A DNA stretch of 64,000 nucleotides from CAWKDG01 sp963848355 (lineage in GTDB: Bacteria; Actinomycetota; Acidimicrobiia; Acidimicrobiales; UBA8190), in NCBI GenBank assembly GCA_963848355.1, contig CAWKDG010000012.1:868001-932000 (forward strand), written 5' to 3'. Below the pieces are notes generated by a model that saw only the letters and a program-made list of their open reading frames with translations, was not told the origin of the DNA and did no database searches. How positions within the stretch are numbered: the first letter of the stretch is position 1; each line of letters starts with the position of its first letter. This document shows positions 7,772 through 16,283 of the stretch, one piece after another. The translations under genes were made by a program, and so were the position numbers.

Positions 7772-8674
7772 ATGACATCGACGCCGGGCAGCGCACCGGA
7801 CGACGGCCCGGCGACGGCCGCGCCGGTGCGGCGCGCGCCGATGGCCCTCGTCACGTGGGCCTTCGTCGTCCTCGTGCTCGTGATCGTGATCGTCCTGCTC
7901 GTCGTGAAGGTGACGCGGGGGACCACGGCCGTCGTCCCCCCGCCGGTGACCCCGGCATCGGCGTCGGTGGTGCAGGCGGCGGCCACCGTGCCGGCGCTCG
8001 TCTTCAACACCGTCGGGGCCCCCGCCCCTGACGCGCCGCTGCCCGTGCTCCTCTCGGGACAGCACCCCCTGGTGGTCGACGGCCGGCCCGCCGTCGTCTA
8101 CGTGGGATCGGAGTTCTGCCCGTACTGCGCGGCGGCCCGGTGGGCCCTCGTCGTCGCCCTCAGCCGTTTCGGGACGTTCGACCATCTGGGGGCCACGTCG
8201 TCGTCAGGGGACGAGGTCTTCCCCGGGATCCAGACGTTCAGCTTCGAGGGGGCGACGTACCGCAGCCGTCTGGTCTCGTGGTCGGCCGTCGAGGAATACG
8301 GCCAGTCCCTCGACTCGACGGAGCCGGCCGGGTTCCCCCACCTCCACGACCCGTCCCCGTTGGCCCGGAGCGTGATGAGCCGCTACGGCGCCGTGGCCGG
8401 CTCCGACGGTGCGGTGACGCTGCCCTTCATCGACATCGGCAACCGGGTCATCGTCGAGGGGGCCGACATCGGGTTCTCACCCGGGGCTCTCCAGGGGGTG
8501 TCGATGGCGCAGATCGCCACCGACCTGTCCGACCCGACGAGCCCGGTGGCGCAGGCCATCCTCGGCGCCGCCAACGAGCTCACCGCCGCGGTCTGCACCA
8601 CCACCGGCGAGACACCCGCCCGCGTGTGCCGGTCGGCCGGCGTGCGCGCCGGAGCCGCCCGCCTCGGGTTGTGA
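7772..8674 (+). CDS. DUF929-family membrane-anchored thioredoxin-like protein
   Basis: A 300-residue protein with one N-terminal membrane segment (about 24-46, rich in Val/Leu/Ile), a Pro/Ala linker and an extracytoplasmic domain. That domain holds FCPYCAAARWAL (CPYC near residue 115), the DUF929 hallmark and a thioredoxin-like redox pair. A role in extracytoplasmic disulfide chemistry is plausible but not shown. Two further Cys sit near the C-terminus. The ATG at 7772 has a G-rich site about ten bases upstream. It stands alone between divergent Nudix and convergent whiB genes. Confidence 0.8.
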   Translation: MTSTPGSAPDDGPATAAPVRRAPMALVTWAFVVLVLVIVIVLLVVKVTRGTTAVVPPPVTPASASVVQAAATVPALVFNTVGAPAPDAPLPVLLSGQHPLVVDGRPAVVYVGSEFCPYCAAARWALVVALSRFGTFDHLGATSSSGDEVFPGIQTFSFEGATYRSRLVSWSAVEEYGQSLDSTEPAGFPHLHDPSPLARSVMSRYGAVAGSDGAVTLPFIDIGNRVIVEGADIGFSPGALQGVSMAQIATDLSDPTSPVAQAILGAANELTAAVCTTTGETPARVCRSAGVRAGAARLGL

Positions 8675-8696
8675 GCCCGGGGCGCCCGGTCCCCTC

Positions 8697-8960
8697 TCAG
8701 CCGGCGCGTCGCTCCAGGACCTGCTTGCGCTCCACCTCGTTCATCCCGCCCCAGATCCCGTGCGGCTCACGGATCCGGATGGCGTAGTCGAGGCAATCCC
8801 GGCGAACGACGCACGTCGAGCAGATGGCCTTGGCCCGCGTTTCGCGAGCCTGCTTCTCCTCTTTGCGTTCGGCGTGCGTGGGCGGAAAGAAGACCGCTGC
8901 CTGCGGCCCCCTGCAGGCCGCCCGCGCCTGCCACATCTCTTCCAAAGTCTGAGTCGACAC
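8697..8960 (-). CDS. WhiB-family Fe-S transcriptional regulator
   Basis: An 87-residue protein with the four cluster Cys (ACRG, then CSTC and C in the block CSTCVVRRDC) and the turn motif GIWGG followed by MNEVERK. WhiB proteins bind a redox-sensitive 4Fe-4S cluster and act with the principal sigma factor; they occur only in Actinobacteria and their phages. The linker before the second Cys is unusually charged (AERKEEKQARETRAK). The GTG at 8960 has a strong GGGAGG site. The gene is divergent from the ArsA-like pair, as whiB4 is in M. tuberculosis, but I cannot assign a WhiB subclass. Confidence 0.93.
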   Translation of the reverse strand: MSTQTLEEMWQARAACRGPQAAVFFPPTHAERKEEKQARETRAKAICSTCVVRRDCLDYAIRIREPHGIWGGMNEVERKQVLERRAG

Positions 8961-9120
8961 TCCCCCTCCCGGAGGGTGACGCTACTCCGGCCCGGTTGCC
9001 CGGACAAGGGGTCTGAGCAGGGATTCTGCTGAAACTGTGAGCCGCCCGACCGTGGGCTCTCGACCTCTGTCCGCGGTGCCGGGCGGGCCGGGGGAACGCG
9101 ACGGTTACGCTCGGCCAGGG

Positions 9121-10179
9121 ATGGACATCGCCACCTTCTGCCGCCAGAGCCGGGTCCTGGTGGTCGCCGGCAAGGGGGGGGTCGGAAAGACCACGATCAC
9201 GGCCGCCCTGGCCCGCATGGCCGCCCACGCCGGCCTCGACGTCCTGGTGGTCGAGCTCGAGGGGAAACCGGGCGTGACCGCCGCCTTCGGCGGATCGGGC
9301 CCCCTCGGCTACGACCAGTCACCCCTGGCCGCCGACGGCGGGCCGGGCCCGCTGCGCCCGTCGGAATCCGGCGTCGCCGGCGGCGAACCGGGAGGCGGGG
9401 GCGGGACGATCCACGCCCGGCGGATCACCCCCGACGAGGCGCTGCTCGAGTACCTGGCCGACCACGGGATGGGGCGGATCTCGAAGCGGCTCGTCTCCTC
9501 GGGGGCCCTCGACGTGGTGGCCACGGCCATCCCGGGGATCCGCGACATCCTCGTCCTGGGGAAGATCAAGCAGCTCGAACGGGAGGCCGACGCCGACCTC
9601 ATCCTGGTCGACGCCCCCGCCACCGGGCACGCCATGACCTTTCTCTCCTCGGCCCAGGGACTCCTCGACGCCGCCCGGTCGGGCCCCGTCCGGGCCCAGG
9701 CGGCCGACGTCGTCGAGCTCCTGACCGATCCCCGCCGGTGCCAGGTGGCCCTCGTCACCCTGCCCGAGGAGATGCCGGTGAACGAGGTCATCGAGGCGGC
9801 CTACCAGCTCGAGGACAAGGTGGGCCTGACGCTCGGGCCCGTGATCGTGAACGCCTGCCTGCCCGATGCACCGTGGCTCACCGAGGACCCCGCCGACGCC
9901 GCCCGGGAGGTCGGGGTGACCCTGACCGACGAGCAGGCGGCGGGTCTGGCCGCCGCCGCCCGCTTCCGGACCAGCCGGTTCCGCCTCCAGCAGGACCAGC
10001 GCCGACGGCTGGCCCAGGAATTGCCCCTCGACCAGCTCCAGGCGCCGTTCGTCTTCAGCGACGTCATGGGACCTCAGGAGATCGAGCGCATCGCCGACGC
10101 CCTGGCCGATGCCGTCGAGCGCTACGGCACCGAGCAGGCGGCGCCCACGGCGCCCGGTCCCCAGAGGACGCGGCGATGA
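9121..10179 (+). CDS. ArsA/GET3-like ATPase, first of a pair (BagA-like)
   Basis: A 352-residue P-loop ATPase of the anion-transporting/GET3 class with Walker A AGKGGVGKTT at about 18-27, ELEGKPG after strand 2 and VDAPATGHAM as the switch. The M. tuberculosis homologues Rv3679-Rv3680 are described as bacterial GET-like ATPases involved in envelope-stress tolerance. The ATG at 9121 is supported by TACGCT at 9106-9111. The stop overlaps the next start (ATGA at 10176-10179), so the two subunits are translationally coupled and probably form a hetero-oligomer. Confidence 0.88.
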   Translation: MDIATFCRQSRVLVVAGKGGVGKTTITAALARMAAHAGLDVLVVELEGKPGVTAAFGGSGPLGYDQSPLAADGGPGPLRPSESGVAGGEPGGGGGTIHARRITPDEALLEYLADHGMGRISKRLVSSGALDVVATAIPGIRDILVLGKIKQLEREADADLILVDAPATGHAMTFLSSAQGLLDAARSGPVRAQAADVVELLTDPRRCQVALVTLPEEMPVNEVIEAAYQLEDKVGLTLGPVIVNACLPDAPWLTEDPADAAREVGVTLTDEQAAGLAAAARFRTSRFRLQQDQRRRLAQELPLDQLQAPFVFSDVMGPQEIERIADALADAVERYGTEQAAPTAPGPQRTRR

Positions 10180-11264
10180 CCGTGCCGGCGGGCCTGCCCG
10201 ACATCTCCGACCTGGTCGAGGAGCGGTCGATCGTGGTGTGCTGCGGGTCGGGGGGCGTGGGCAAGACTACGATCTCCGCCGCCTTCGCCCTGGAAGGGGC
10301 CCGACGGGGCCGGCGGGCCTGCGTGGTGACCATCGACCCGGCCCGGAGACTGGCCGACGCGCTCGGGTTGACGACGTTGACCAACGCGCCCCTGCGCATC
10401 GAGGGACCGTGGCCCGGCGAGCTGTGGGCGCTGATGCTCGATTCGAAGGGCACCTTCGACGACCTCGTCCGCCGCTACGCACCGTCGGCCGAACAGGCCG
10501 AGGGGATCCTCGACAACCGGATCTACCGCAACCTGAGCGGGGCGCTGTCGGGGACCCAGGAGTACATGGCCATGGAGAAGCTCTACGAACTGGCCCACGA
10601 CGGCGGTTTCGATCTCATCGTGGTGGACACCCCCCCCACCCGCAACGCCCTCGACTTCCTCGACGCCCCCCGCCGCCTGACCCGGTTCCTCGGGCACCGG
10701 CTTTTCCAGATGCTGCTCATGCCCACCCGCGCCTACCTGCGGGCCGTGTCGGTGGCCACCCAGGCCCTGTTACGGACCATCTCGAAGGTGGCGGGGACCG
10801 AGATCGTCCACGACGCCGTGGCCTTCTTCCAGGCCTTCGAGGGCATGGAGGAGGGATTCCGCGTGCGGGCCGACGACATGCGCCGCCTGCTCGCCCGGAC
10901 GACGACGGCCTTCGTCCTCGTGACCTCCCCCCGGGGGGACACGGTGGAGGAGGCCGGCTGGTTCGCCGACCGGTTGAACGAGTCGGAGCTGGCCGTCGAG
11001 GGTCTGGTGGTGAACCGTGTGCACCCGTCCTTCGCGCCGGTCGGGCCGATGCCGGCGGCACCGGCCGGGACCGCCCTGGCCGGGCTGATCGACAACCTGC
11101 GCAACTACCAGGCGGTGAACGCACGCGAGGAGTCGGCCTGTGCCGCGCTGGTGGCGCAGGTGGCCCCCTCCCCCGTGGCCCGGGTCCCGCTGCTCGACAT
11201 CGACGTGACCGATGTCGACGGACTGGGCCTCGTGGCCGACCACGTCTTCGCCCGGTTAGCCTGA
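10176..11264 (+). CDS. ArsA/GET3-like ATPase, second of a pair (BagB-like)
   Basis: A 362-residue ATPase with Walker A GSGGVGKTT, TIDPARRLADALG after the P loop and VVDTPPTRNALDF as the switch II block. The middle is helical and hydrophobic (LLMPTRAYLRAVSVATQALL), a place where GET3 proteins bind hydrophobic clients. It is coupled to the first ATPase by a four-base overlap. It matches Rv3680 in order and orientation relative to the divergent WhiB gene. Client and cellular role are inference. Confidence 0.88.
   Translation: MTVPAGLPDISDLVEERSIVVCCGSGGVGKTTISAAFALEGARRGRRACVVTIDPARRLADALGLTTLTNAPLRIEGPWPGELWALMLDSKGTFDDLVRRYAPSAEQAEGILDNRIYRNLSGALSGTQEYMAMEKLYELAHDGGFDLIVVDTPPTRNALDFLDAPRRLTRFLGHRLFQMLLMPTRAYLRAVSVATQALLRTISKVAGTEIVHDAVAFFQAFEGMEEGFRVRADDMRRLLARTTTAFVLVTSPRGDTVEEAGWFADRLNESELAVEGLVVNRVHPSFAPVGPMPAAPAGTALAGLIDNLRNYQAVNAREESACAALVAQVAPSPVARVPLLDIDVTDVDGLGLVADHVFARLA
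11257..11262 (+). promoter_or_regulatory. -10 box inside the end of the second ATPase gene
   Basis: TAGCCT seven bases before GTG 11270. It gives the receiver gene its own leaderless promoter even though only five bases separate it from the ATPase gene. Confidence 0.55.
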
Positions 11265-11269
11265 CCCGA

Positions 11270-11731
11270 GTGCAGACGATCCTCGTGGCCAGCGACGCGG
11301 CCTCGGTGCGGGGCGAGGTGGCGGCGGTGATCGGCGCGCCCGGCGTCGAGGTGATCGAGATCCATACCGGTCAGGCCGTGCCCGCCGCCGTGCACGACCA
11401 CGAACCCGATCTCCTCGTCGTCGACCTCCAGATGGGGAACATGGGGGCCATGGCCGTGTGTTCCGAGCTGCATCTCGAGCAGTCCTACGGGAACCTCCCC
11501 CACGTCCCCGTGCTGATGCTGCTCGACCGCCGCGCCGACGTCTTCCTGGCCCGTCGGTCGGGGGCCGAGGGGTGGCTGGTGAAGCCGCTCGACCCGAGGC
11601 GGATCCGACGGGCGACGACGGCGCTGCTCGACGGGGGGACCTACCACGACGAGTCGTTCCAACCCGTCCCCCTGCGGGTGGCCGGGGCGGACGGGCCGGT
11701 GGCGGTCGGCACCACCCCCGACAGCGCCTGA
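11270..11731 (+). CDS. Single-domain receiver (CheY-like) protein
   Basis: A 153-residue protein with one receiver domain. An acidic residue lies near the start (VASDAAS), the phospho-acceptor Asp is in LLVVDLQMGNMG and the conserved Lys is in WLVKPLD. No output domain follows, only about 25 loose residues. The GTG start is leaderless. Single-domain receivers act as phosphate sinks or bind partners; no kinase is adjacent, so the partner is unknown. Confidence 0.75.
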   Translation: MQTILVASDAASVRGEVAAVIGAPGVEVIEIHTGQAVPAAVHDHEPDLLVVDLQMGNMGAMAVCSELHLEQSYGNLPHVPVLMLLDRRADVFLARRSGAEGWLVKPLDPRRIRRATTALLDGGTYHDESFQPVPLRVAGADGPVAVGTTPDSA

Positions 11732-11750
11732 GTCCGGCGCCGTCCACGAC

Positions 11751-12605
11751 GTGTTGCGTCGCCGCCAACGGTCCGCCGAGCGCCGCCCCCCACATGCTCC
11801 GTCGCCGCGCCACGACCACGTCCTGGAAGAGGACCAGGAGCGGCTGATCCTCTCGGCCTTGGAGGACCTGCGCGACACGACCGTCCGCGAGGTGATGACC
11901 CCCCGCGTCGACGTGGTCGGTCTCCCCATCCCCGTCCACGCCGCCGACGTGGCCCGCGCCGTGCGGACGTCGGGGCACAGCTGCTTCCCCGTCTTCGACG
12001 ACGACCTCGATCACCTCATCGGCGTCCTCTTCGTGAACGACCTCTTCCGCACCGGGTGGGAGATCGACGGCCGCAACGGGGGCGACAACGGTGACGACAA
12101 GCCCTCGCCGCTCGACATCTCCCGCCGCCTGCGCCAGCCCTACCTGGTTCCCGAATCGCGCCTGGTCCTCGACGTCCTCTCCGACATGCGCCGCGACCGG
12201 CGGGCCTTCGCCGTCGTCGTCGACGAGTACGGCGGAGTGGCCGGCGTGCTGACGGTGAAGGACCTCCTCTCCGCTCTGGTCGGCGACCTGCGCGACGAGT
12301 TCGACCGAGGGGGCGAACCCGACATCATCCGGGTCGACCGCACCCGGTGGCTGGTGGACGGGAGCGCCAGCATCGACGACGTCCGCGAGCAACTCGGGAT
12401 CGACCTACCCGAAGGCGAGTACGTGACCCTCGGCGGTTACCTCTTCGACGTCTTCGGGCACATCCCCGAAGAGGGGGAGAAGATCCCCTTCGACGGATGG
12501 GAGCTGCGGGTGGCCGAGATGGACCGTCGGCGGGTGGCCAAGGTGGTCGTCCAGGCGGCCGACGGCGCGCGCCACGGGGGCTCGGGACGCCGGGTGAGGC
12601 AGTAG
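11751..12605 (+). CDS. CBS-domain protein, CorC/HlyC family
   Basis: A 284-residue cytoplasmic protein. Residues about 45-185 hold a CBS pair (REVMTPRVDVV and then VVVDEYGGVAGVLTVKDLL), and about 195-270 hold the CorC_HlyC domain (WLVDGSASIDDVREQLG). The membrane DUF21 domain of full-length CNNM transporters is missing, so this matches the stand-alone CorC type, which modulates Mg/Co handling and binds adenine nucleotides. The GTG at 11751 is 19 bp after the receiver gene. Confidence 0.85.
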   Translation: MLRRRQRSAERRPPHAPSPRHDHVLEEDQERLILSALEDLRDTTVREVMTPRVDVVGLPIPVHAADVARAVRTSGHSCFPVFDDDLDHLIGVLFVNDLFRTGWEIDGRNGGDNGDDKPSPLDISRRLRQPYLVPESRLVLDVLSDMRRDRRAFAVVVDEYGGVAGVLTVKDLLSALVGDLRDEFDRGGEPDIIRVDRTRWLVDGSASIDDVREQLGIDLPEGEYVTLGGYLFDVFGHIPEEGEKIPFDGWELRVAEMDRRRVAKVVVQAADGARHGGSGRRVRQ

Positions 12606-12621
12606 CATCGGATGGTTCACA

Positions 12622-12696
12622 CGGGCTGTAGCGCAGCTTGGTTAGCGCGCCACGTTCGGGACGTGGAGGTCCCGGGTTCAAATCCCGGCAGCCCGA
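12622..12696 (+). tRNA. tRNA-Pro (CGG)
   Basis: A 75-nt cloverleaf. The acceptor arms CGGGCTG and CAGCCCG pair, the anticodon stem CCACG/CGTGG encloses TTCGGGA (anticodon CGG), and the T arm GGGTTCAAATCCC is intact. The 3' CCA is not encoded. A TAGCAT box at 12603-12608 is a likely -10. Confidence 0.97.
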
Positions 12697-12769
12697 CGCC
12701 AGAGGTCTGTCCCCGAGGTACATCCCAGAGGTAGGTGATTGGCCCCGAGCGGTCAGAGTCGGGGAGCCG

Positions 12770-13141
12770 TCACCCTCCGAACTGGTCCCACTCCTCGGAG
12801 ACGATCTGCATCTCGATAAGGGAGGCGACCTCTTCGGCCAGCTCCGAGCACCGGCACGGCTGTTCGGCCAGATCGGCCTCGAGGACGAGGGAGACGAGCC
12901 GGTCCACCACCCGCTGCTGTCCGTTCTCGACGAGCCGGGCGGTGAAGGGCGGAAGGCGCAGGACGAGGTAGCGCTCGTCCTCGGCATGGCGGACGAAGGC
13001 CTCGAGCAGGGTCGAGGCGGCGTCGCTCAGGCGGGGGTGGTCTCCCTTGTTGGCGATGGGGGGAAGCTCCCGGGCCAACTCGATGAGCTGGGTGTGGGTC
13101 GAGAACTCATAGCCGAATTCCGGAACCGGATCGGTAGTCAA
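12770..13141 (-). CDS. Hemerythrin-like helical protein
   Basis: A 123-residue protein predicted to be mostly helical, with spaced His/Glu residues typical of HHE hemerythrin-like domains (STHTQLIELA, then FVRHAEDE, then EQPCRCSELAEEV). It may bind a di-iron centre, but the ligand set cannot be fully assigned. TTG 13141 is chosen because GGAGAAGG lies nine bases upstream. It is convergent with tRNA-Pro. Function unknown. Confidence 0.6.
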   Translation of the reverse strand: MTTDPVPEFGYEFSTHTQLIELARELPPIANKGDHPRLSDAASTLLEAFVRHAEDERYLVLRLPPFTARLVENGQQRVVDRLVSLVLEADLAEQPCRCSELAEEVASLIEMQIVSEEWDQFGG

Positions 13142-13436
13142 TAGAGGTGCCCTTCTCCTGGTGCACAACTCCTGTAAGCATCACCCGGGCCGGTCGCCAT
13201 GACAAGGGTCCGGTGTATCAATTTCCGGGCTCCCGGGTCCCGGGCGGCGTCAGGACAGACGCCTCTGACCAGGGACGATGTGGCGGTCACGGGCAGCCGC
13301 CGGGGCCCGCTCGACAACTCTCGGGGCGCGGCGGCGACCAAGGGGCACCCCGACGCCTGGACAAGGCACGACGGTGACGGCCACTGTGGCGCCGGCAGAG
13401 TCCCGGTGCCAGGCCGGGACAGGGAGGGGTACCGGG

Positions 13437-14216
13437 GTGATCCTCGAGGATCGGGTGTGCGTGATTTCGGGAGTGGGGCCGGGACTCGGCCGGCAGGTGG
13501 CGCTGGCCGCGGCGCGTCAGGGGGCCGATCTGGTGCTCGGAGCCCGGCGGCGCGCCACCCTGGAGGCGGTGGCGGCCGAGGTCGAGGCCCTCGGACGGCG
13601 GGCCGTGGTCGTCCCCACCGACGTCACCGACAAGGCCCAGTGCGAGAACCTGGCGGCGACGGCGCTGTCCGAGTTCGGGCGGATCGACGCGTTGGTCAAC
13701 AACGCCTATGCCTCCGACGTCTTCCAGTCGTTCCGGAAGGTCGATCTCGACGAGTGGCGGAGGCTGACCGAGGTCAACCTGTTCGGCAATCTGCAGGTCA
13801 CGAAAGCGGTGGTCGATCCCATGAAGGACGCCGGGGGCGGGGCCGTGGTGTTCATCAACTCGATGGTCATCCGGAAGCCGACGATGTTGCAGGGCGGCTA
13901 CGCCGTGTCCAAGGGCGGCCTGCTGGTGGCCGCCCGGGTGCTCGCCTCCGAGCTCGGGAAGTACAAGATCAGGGTGAACTCGGTCCTGCCCGGTTGGATG
14001 TGGGGTCCGCAGGTCGAGTTCTACGTGAAGATGATGTCCGACCAGCGCGGGATCACCGAGCAGGAGGTCATCGACGAGATCACGGCCCCGATGGCGTTCG
14101 GGACCATTCCCACCGACGAGGACGTGGCCGGAGCCGTCGTGTTCCTGGCCTCGCCGTTGGCGTCGGGGATGACGGGCCAAGCCGTGGACGTGAACGGTGG
14201 TGAGGTGTTCGACTGA
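13437..14216 (+). CDS. Short-chain dehydrogenase/reductase
   Basis: A 259-residue classical SDR. The nucleotide-binding motif is SGVGPGLGR at about 10-18, then NNAYAS (a variant of NNAG), the catalytic Ser in FINSM and YAVSK as the catalytic Tyr/Lys pair. The C-terminal RVNSVLPGWMWGP and GQAVDVNGGEVF are typical of the family. GTG 13437 has AGGGAGG nine bases upstream. The substrate is unknown. An aldo/keto reductase follows with its own promoter. Confidence 0.9.
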   Translation: MILEDRVCVISGVGPGLGRQVALAAARQGADLVLGARRRATLEAVAAEVEALGRRAVVVPTDVTDKAQCENLAATALSEFGRIDALVNNAYASDVFQSFRKVDLDEWRRLTEVNLFGNLQVTKAVVDPMKDAGGGAVVFINSMVIRKPTMLQGGYAVSKGGLLVAARVLASELGKYKIRVNSVLPGWMWGPQVEFYVKMMSDQRGITEQEVIDEITAPMAFGTIPTDEDVAGAVVFLASPLASGMTGQAVDVNGGEVFD

Positions 14217-14313
14217 GAACCGACCCGCCGTCGACGCCGGGGACGACAACCGGCGGTCCTCCCCCGTAGAGTCGGGGAATTCCGAGAATCGAGCCGTGAA
14301 GGAGCGCGACGCC

Positions 14314-15279
14314 ATGGACATGACATACCGACGACTGGGCCGTTCGGGACTCCAGGTGAGCGTCTTGTCGTTCGGCTCGTGGGTCACCTTCGGTCCGCAG
14401 CTCGACGAGGGGCTGGGGGCGGACTGCCTGGCCGCCGCCCACGAGGCCGGGGTCAACTTCTACGACAACGCCGAAGGCTACGAGTCGGGGAAGTCCGAGA
14501 CGATCATGGGCAAGGCCATCGCCCGCAACGGGTGGGCCCGGCACAGCTATCTGGTGTCCACCAAGCTCTTCTGGGGGATCCACAACGAGCCGAACATGAA
14601 GAACACCCTCAACCGGAAGTACCTGATGCAGGCCATCGACGGTTCGCTCGAACGGTTCGGTCTGGACTTCGTCGACCTCGTCTTCTGCCACCGGGCCGAC
14701 CCGACCACGCCGATGGAGGAGACGGTGTGGGCCATGTCGGACATCGTCAGCTCGGGGAAGGCCCTGTACTGGGGGACGTCGGAATGGACGGCCGAGGAGA
14801 TCCGGTTGGCGTGGGACATCGCCGACAAGCACCACCTGCACAAGCCGGTGATGGAACAGCCGCAGTACAACATCCTCTGGCGGGGACGGGTCGAGTTCGA
14901 ATACGACCGGCTCTACCGGGACATCGGTCTCGGCCTCACCACCTGGAGCCCGTTGGCGTCGGGCTTGTTGACCGGGAAGTACCTCGACGGGGTGCCGGAG
15001 GGGAGCCGGGGGGCGCTGCCCGGCTACGAGTGGCTCCAGGGGACACTCACCGACCCCGATCGCAACGAGAAGGTCAGGAACCTGAAGAAGGTGGCCGACG
15101 AGCTCGGCTGCACCCTGGCCCAGATGTCGATCGCCTGGTGCACGAAGAACCCACGGGTCTCCACCGTCATCACCGGGGCCAGCCGTCCCGAACAGGTGAT
15201 GGAGAACATGAAGTCCCTCGAGGTCGTCCCCCTGCTCGACGCCGGGGTGATGGCCAGGATCGACGAGATCACCCGCTGA
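14314..15279 (+). CDS. Aldo/keto reductase (K+ channel beta-subunit-like)
   Basis: A 321-residue TIM-barrel NADPH-dependent reductase. The catalytic tetrad is visible: Asp and Tyr in FYDNAEGYESG, Lys in STKLFW and His in VFCHRAD. The C-terminal AWCTKNPRVSTVITGASRPEQ is the cofactor loop of the AKR6 (YghZ/Kv-beta-like) group. AAGGAG lies about ten bases before ATG 14314, and an in-frame ATG at 14320 is possible. A TAGAGT box near 14267 is a plausible -10. Confidence 0.92.
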   Translation: MDMTYRRLGRSGLQVSVLSFGSWVTFGPQLDEGLGADCLAAAHEAGVNFYDNAEGYESGKSETIMGKAIARNGWARHSYLVSTKLFWGIHNEPNMKNTLNRKYLMQAIDGSLERFGLDFVDLVFCHRADPTTPMEETVWAMSDIVSSGKALYWGTSEWTAEEIRLAWDIADKHHLHKPVMEQPQYNILWRGRVEFEYDRLYRDIGLGLTTWSPLASGLLTGKYLDGVPEGSRGALPGYEWLQGTLTDPDRNEKVRNLKKVADELGCTLAQMSIAWCTKNPRVSTVITGASRPEQVMENMKSLEVVPLLDAGVMARIDEITR

Positions 15280-15294
15280 CCGTGTCGGCGACCG

Positions 15295-16062
15295 TCAGGT
15301 CGTCTCGAGGAACTCGGCGCGCAGCTGCGCCACCTCGGCCGTCACACCGAGAGAGTCGGCCAACGCGTCGAAGGTTCCGTAGGTCCGGCGGACCCCGGCC
15401 ACGAAGCCGGCCATCGACGCCGGCTCGGCCGACAGGATCACCGGACGGTAGCGCTCGACGATCTCGGCCGAGTCCGGATAGCGCTCCATCAGATGGTCGA
15501 GGATCTGGAGCATGGCCTCGTAGGAGAGGGCGTAGTCCTCGACGATGGTCTCGTCGGGGACGCCGAGCCAGCCGAGGACGAGGGCGGAGAGGACTCCGGT
15601 GCGGTCCTTGCCCACCGAGCAGTGGAAGACGGCCGGGTGGCGGGCGGGGTCGGCCAGGAGGCCGAGGGCGGATGAAATTGTCTCCGTGCCCTCGGAGAGC
15701 ATGGCCAGGTACCGCTCCGAGACGAAGGCGGCCCGATCCCACTCCGGCGTCTCCTCCTCTCCGGGGACGGAGTCGGTCAGCGGCAGGTGGTGGTAGGTGA
15801 CGCCGTCGACGTCCTCGGGGAAGCGGCCCTGGGTGTCGGTCTCGAGGTCGGTGCGCAGGTCGATGACGGTGACGATCCCCAGTGAGGCGAGGGCCGCCAT
15901 GTCGTTCTCGGTGAGGCGGGCCAGGCCGTCGGCCCGGAACAGGCGCCGCCACCGCGTCCGCCGGCCGTCGCCCGTCGGGTAGCCGCCGAGATCACGGAAG
16001 TTGAAGCATCCCTCGAAGACGAGTCGGCGGGACGGTTCGGCATCGGCCACCGGTACGGACAT
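15295..16062 (-). CDS. PtpB-like tyrosine/dual-specificity phosphatase (paralogue 1)
   Basis: A 255-residue member of the Y_phosphatase3 group. FNFRDLGGYPT lies near the N-terminus and the P loop is HCSVGKDRTG, with the Lys-Asp-Arg triplet of MptpB-type enzymes that also accept phosphoinositides. The Asp of the general acid cannot be pinned down by eye. ATG 16062 lies seven bases after TAGCGT and is leaderless; a GTG at 16071 would overlap the -10 box. A paralogue is found at 17336-18085. Confidence 0.88.
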   Translation of the reverse strand: MSVPVADAEPSRRLVFEGCFNFRDLGGYPTGDGRRTRWRRLFRADGLARLTENDMAALASLGIVTVIDLRTDLETDTQGRFPEDVDGVTYHHLPLTDSVPGEEETPEWDRAAFVSERYLAMLSEGTETISSALGLLADPARHPAVFHCSVGKDRTGVLSALVLGWLGVPDETIVEDYALSYEAMLQILDHLMERYPDSAEIVERYRPVILSAEPASMAGFVAGVRRTYGTFDALADSLGVTAEVAQLRAEFLETT

Positions 16063-16069
16063 GAGACCC

Positions 16070-16075
16070 ACGCTA
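16070..16075 (-). promoter_or_regulatory. -10 box of phosphatase paralogue 1
   Basis: TAGCGT on the reverse strand, seven bases before ATG 16062, giving a leaderless arrangement. Confidence 0.6.
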
Positions 16076-16154
16076 CCCAGCCCGGCTCGTCTCTTCGAAA
16101 CGGCGGGTCGAGGTGCGGGTCGGACCGGACGCTGACGTAACCTGGAGGACGCGC

Positions 16155-16227
16155 GGGGCTGTAGCTCAGTTGGTAGAGCGCCTGGTTTGCAACCAGGAGG
16201 TCGCCGGTTCGAGCCCGGTCAGCTCCA
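16155..16227 (+). tRNA. tRNA-Ala (TGC)
   Basis: A 73-nt cloverleaf. The acceptor GGGGCTG pairs with CAGCTCC (one G-T pair), the anticodon stem CCTGG/CCAGG encloses TTTGCAA (anticodon TGC), and the T arm has GGTTCGAGCC. CCA is not encoded. TAACCT at 16138-16143 is a likely -10. Confidence 0.97.
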
Positions 16228-16283
16228 CTGGTGTGATGTGTCGTTCTTTCGCCTCGGCCCCAAGTGCGTGGGCCTCTGCCTGG

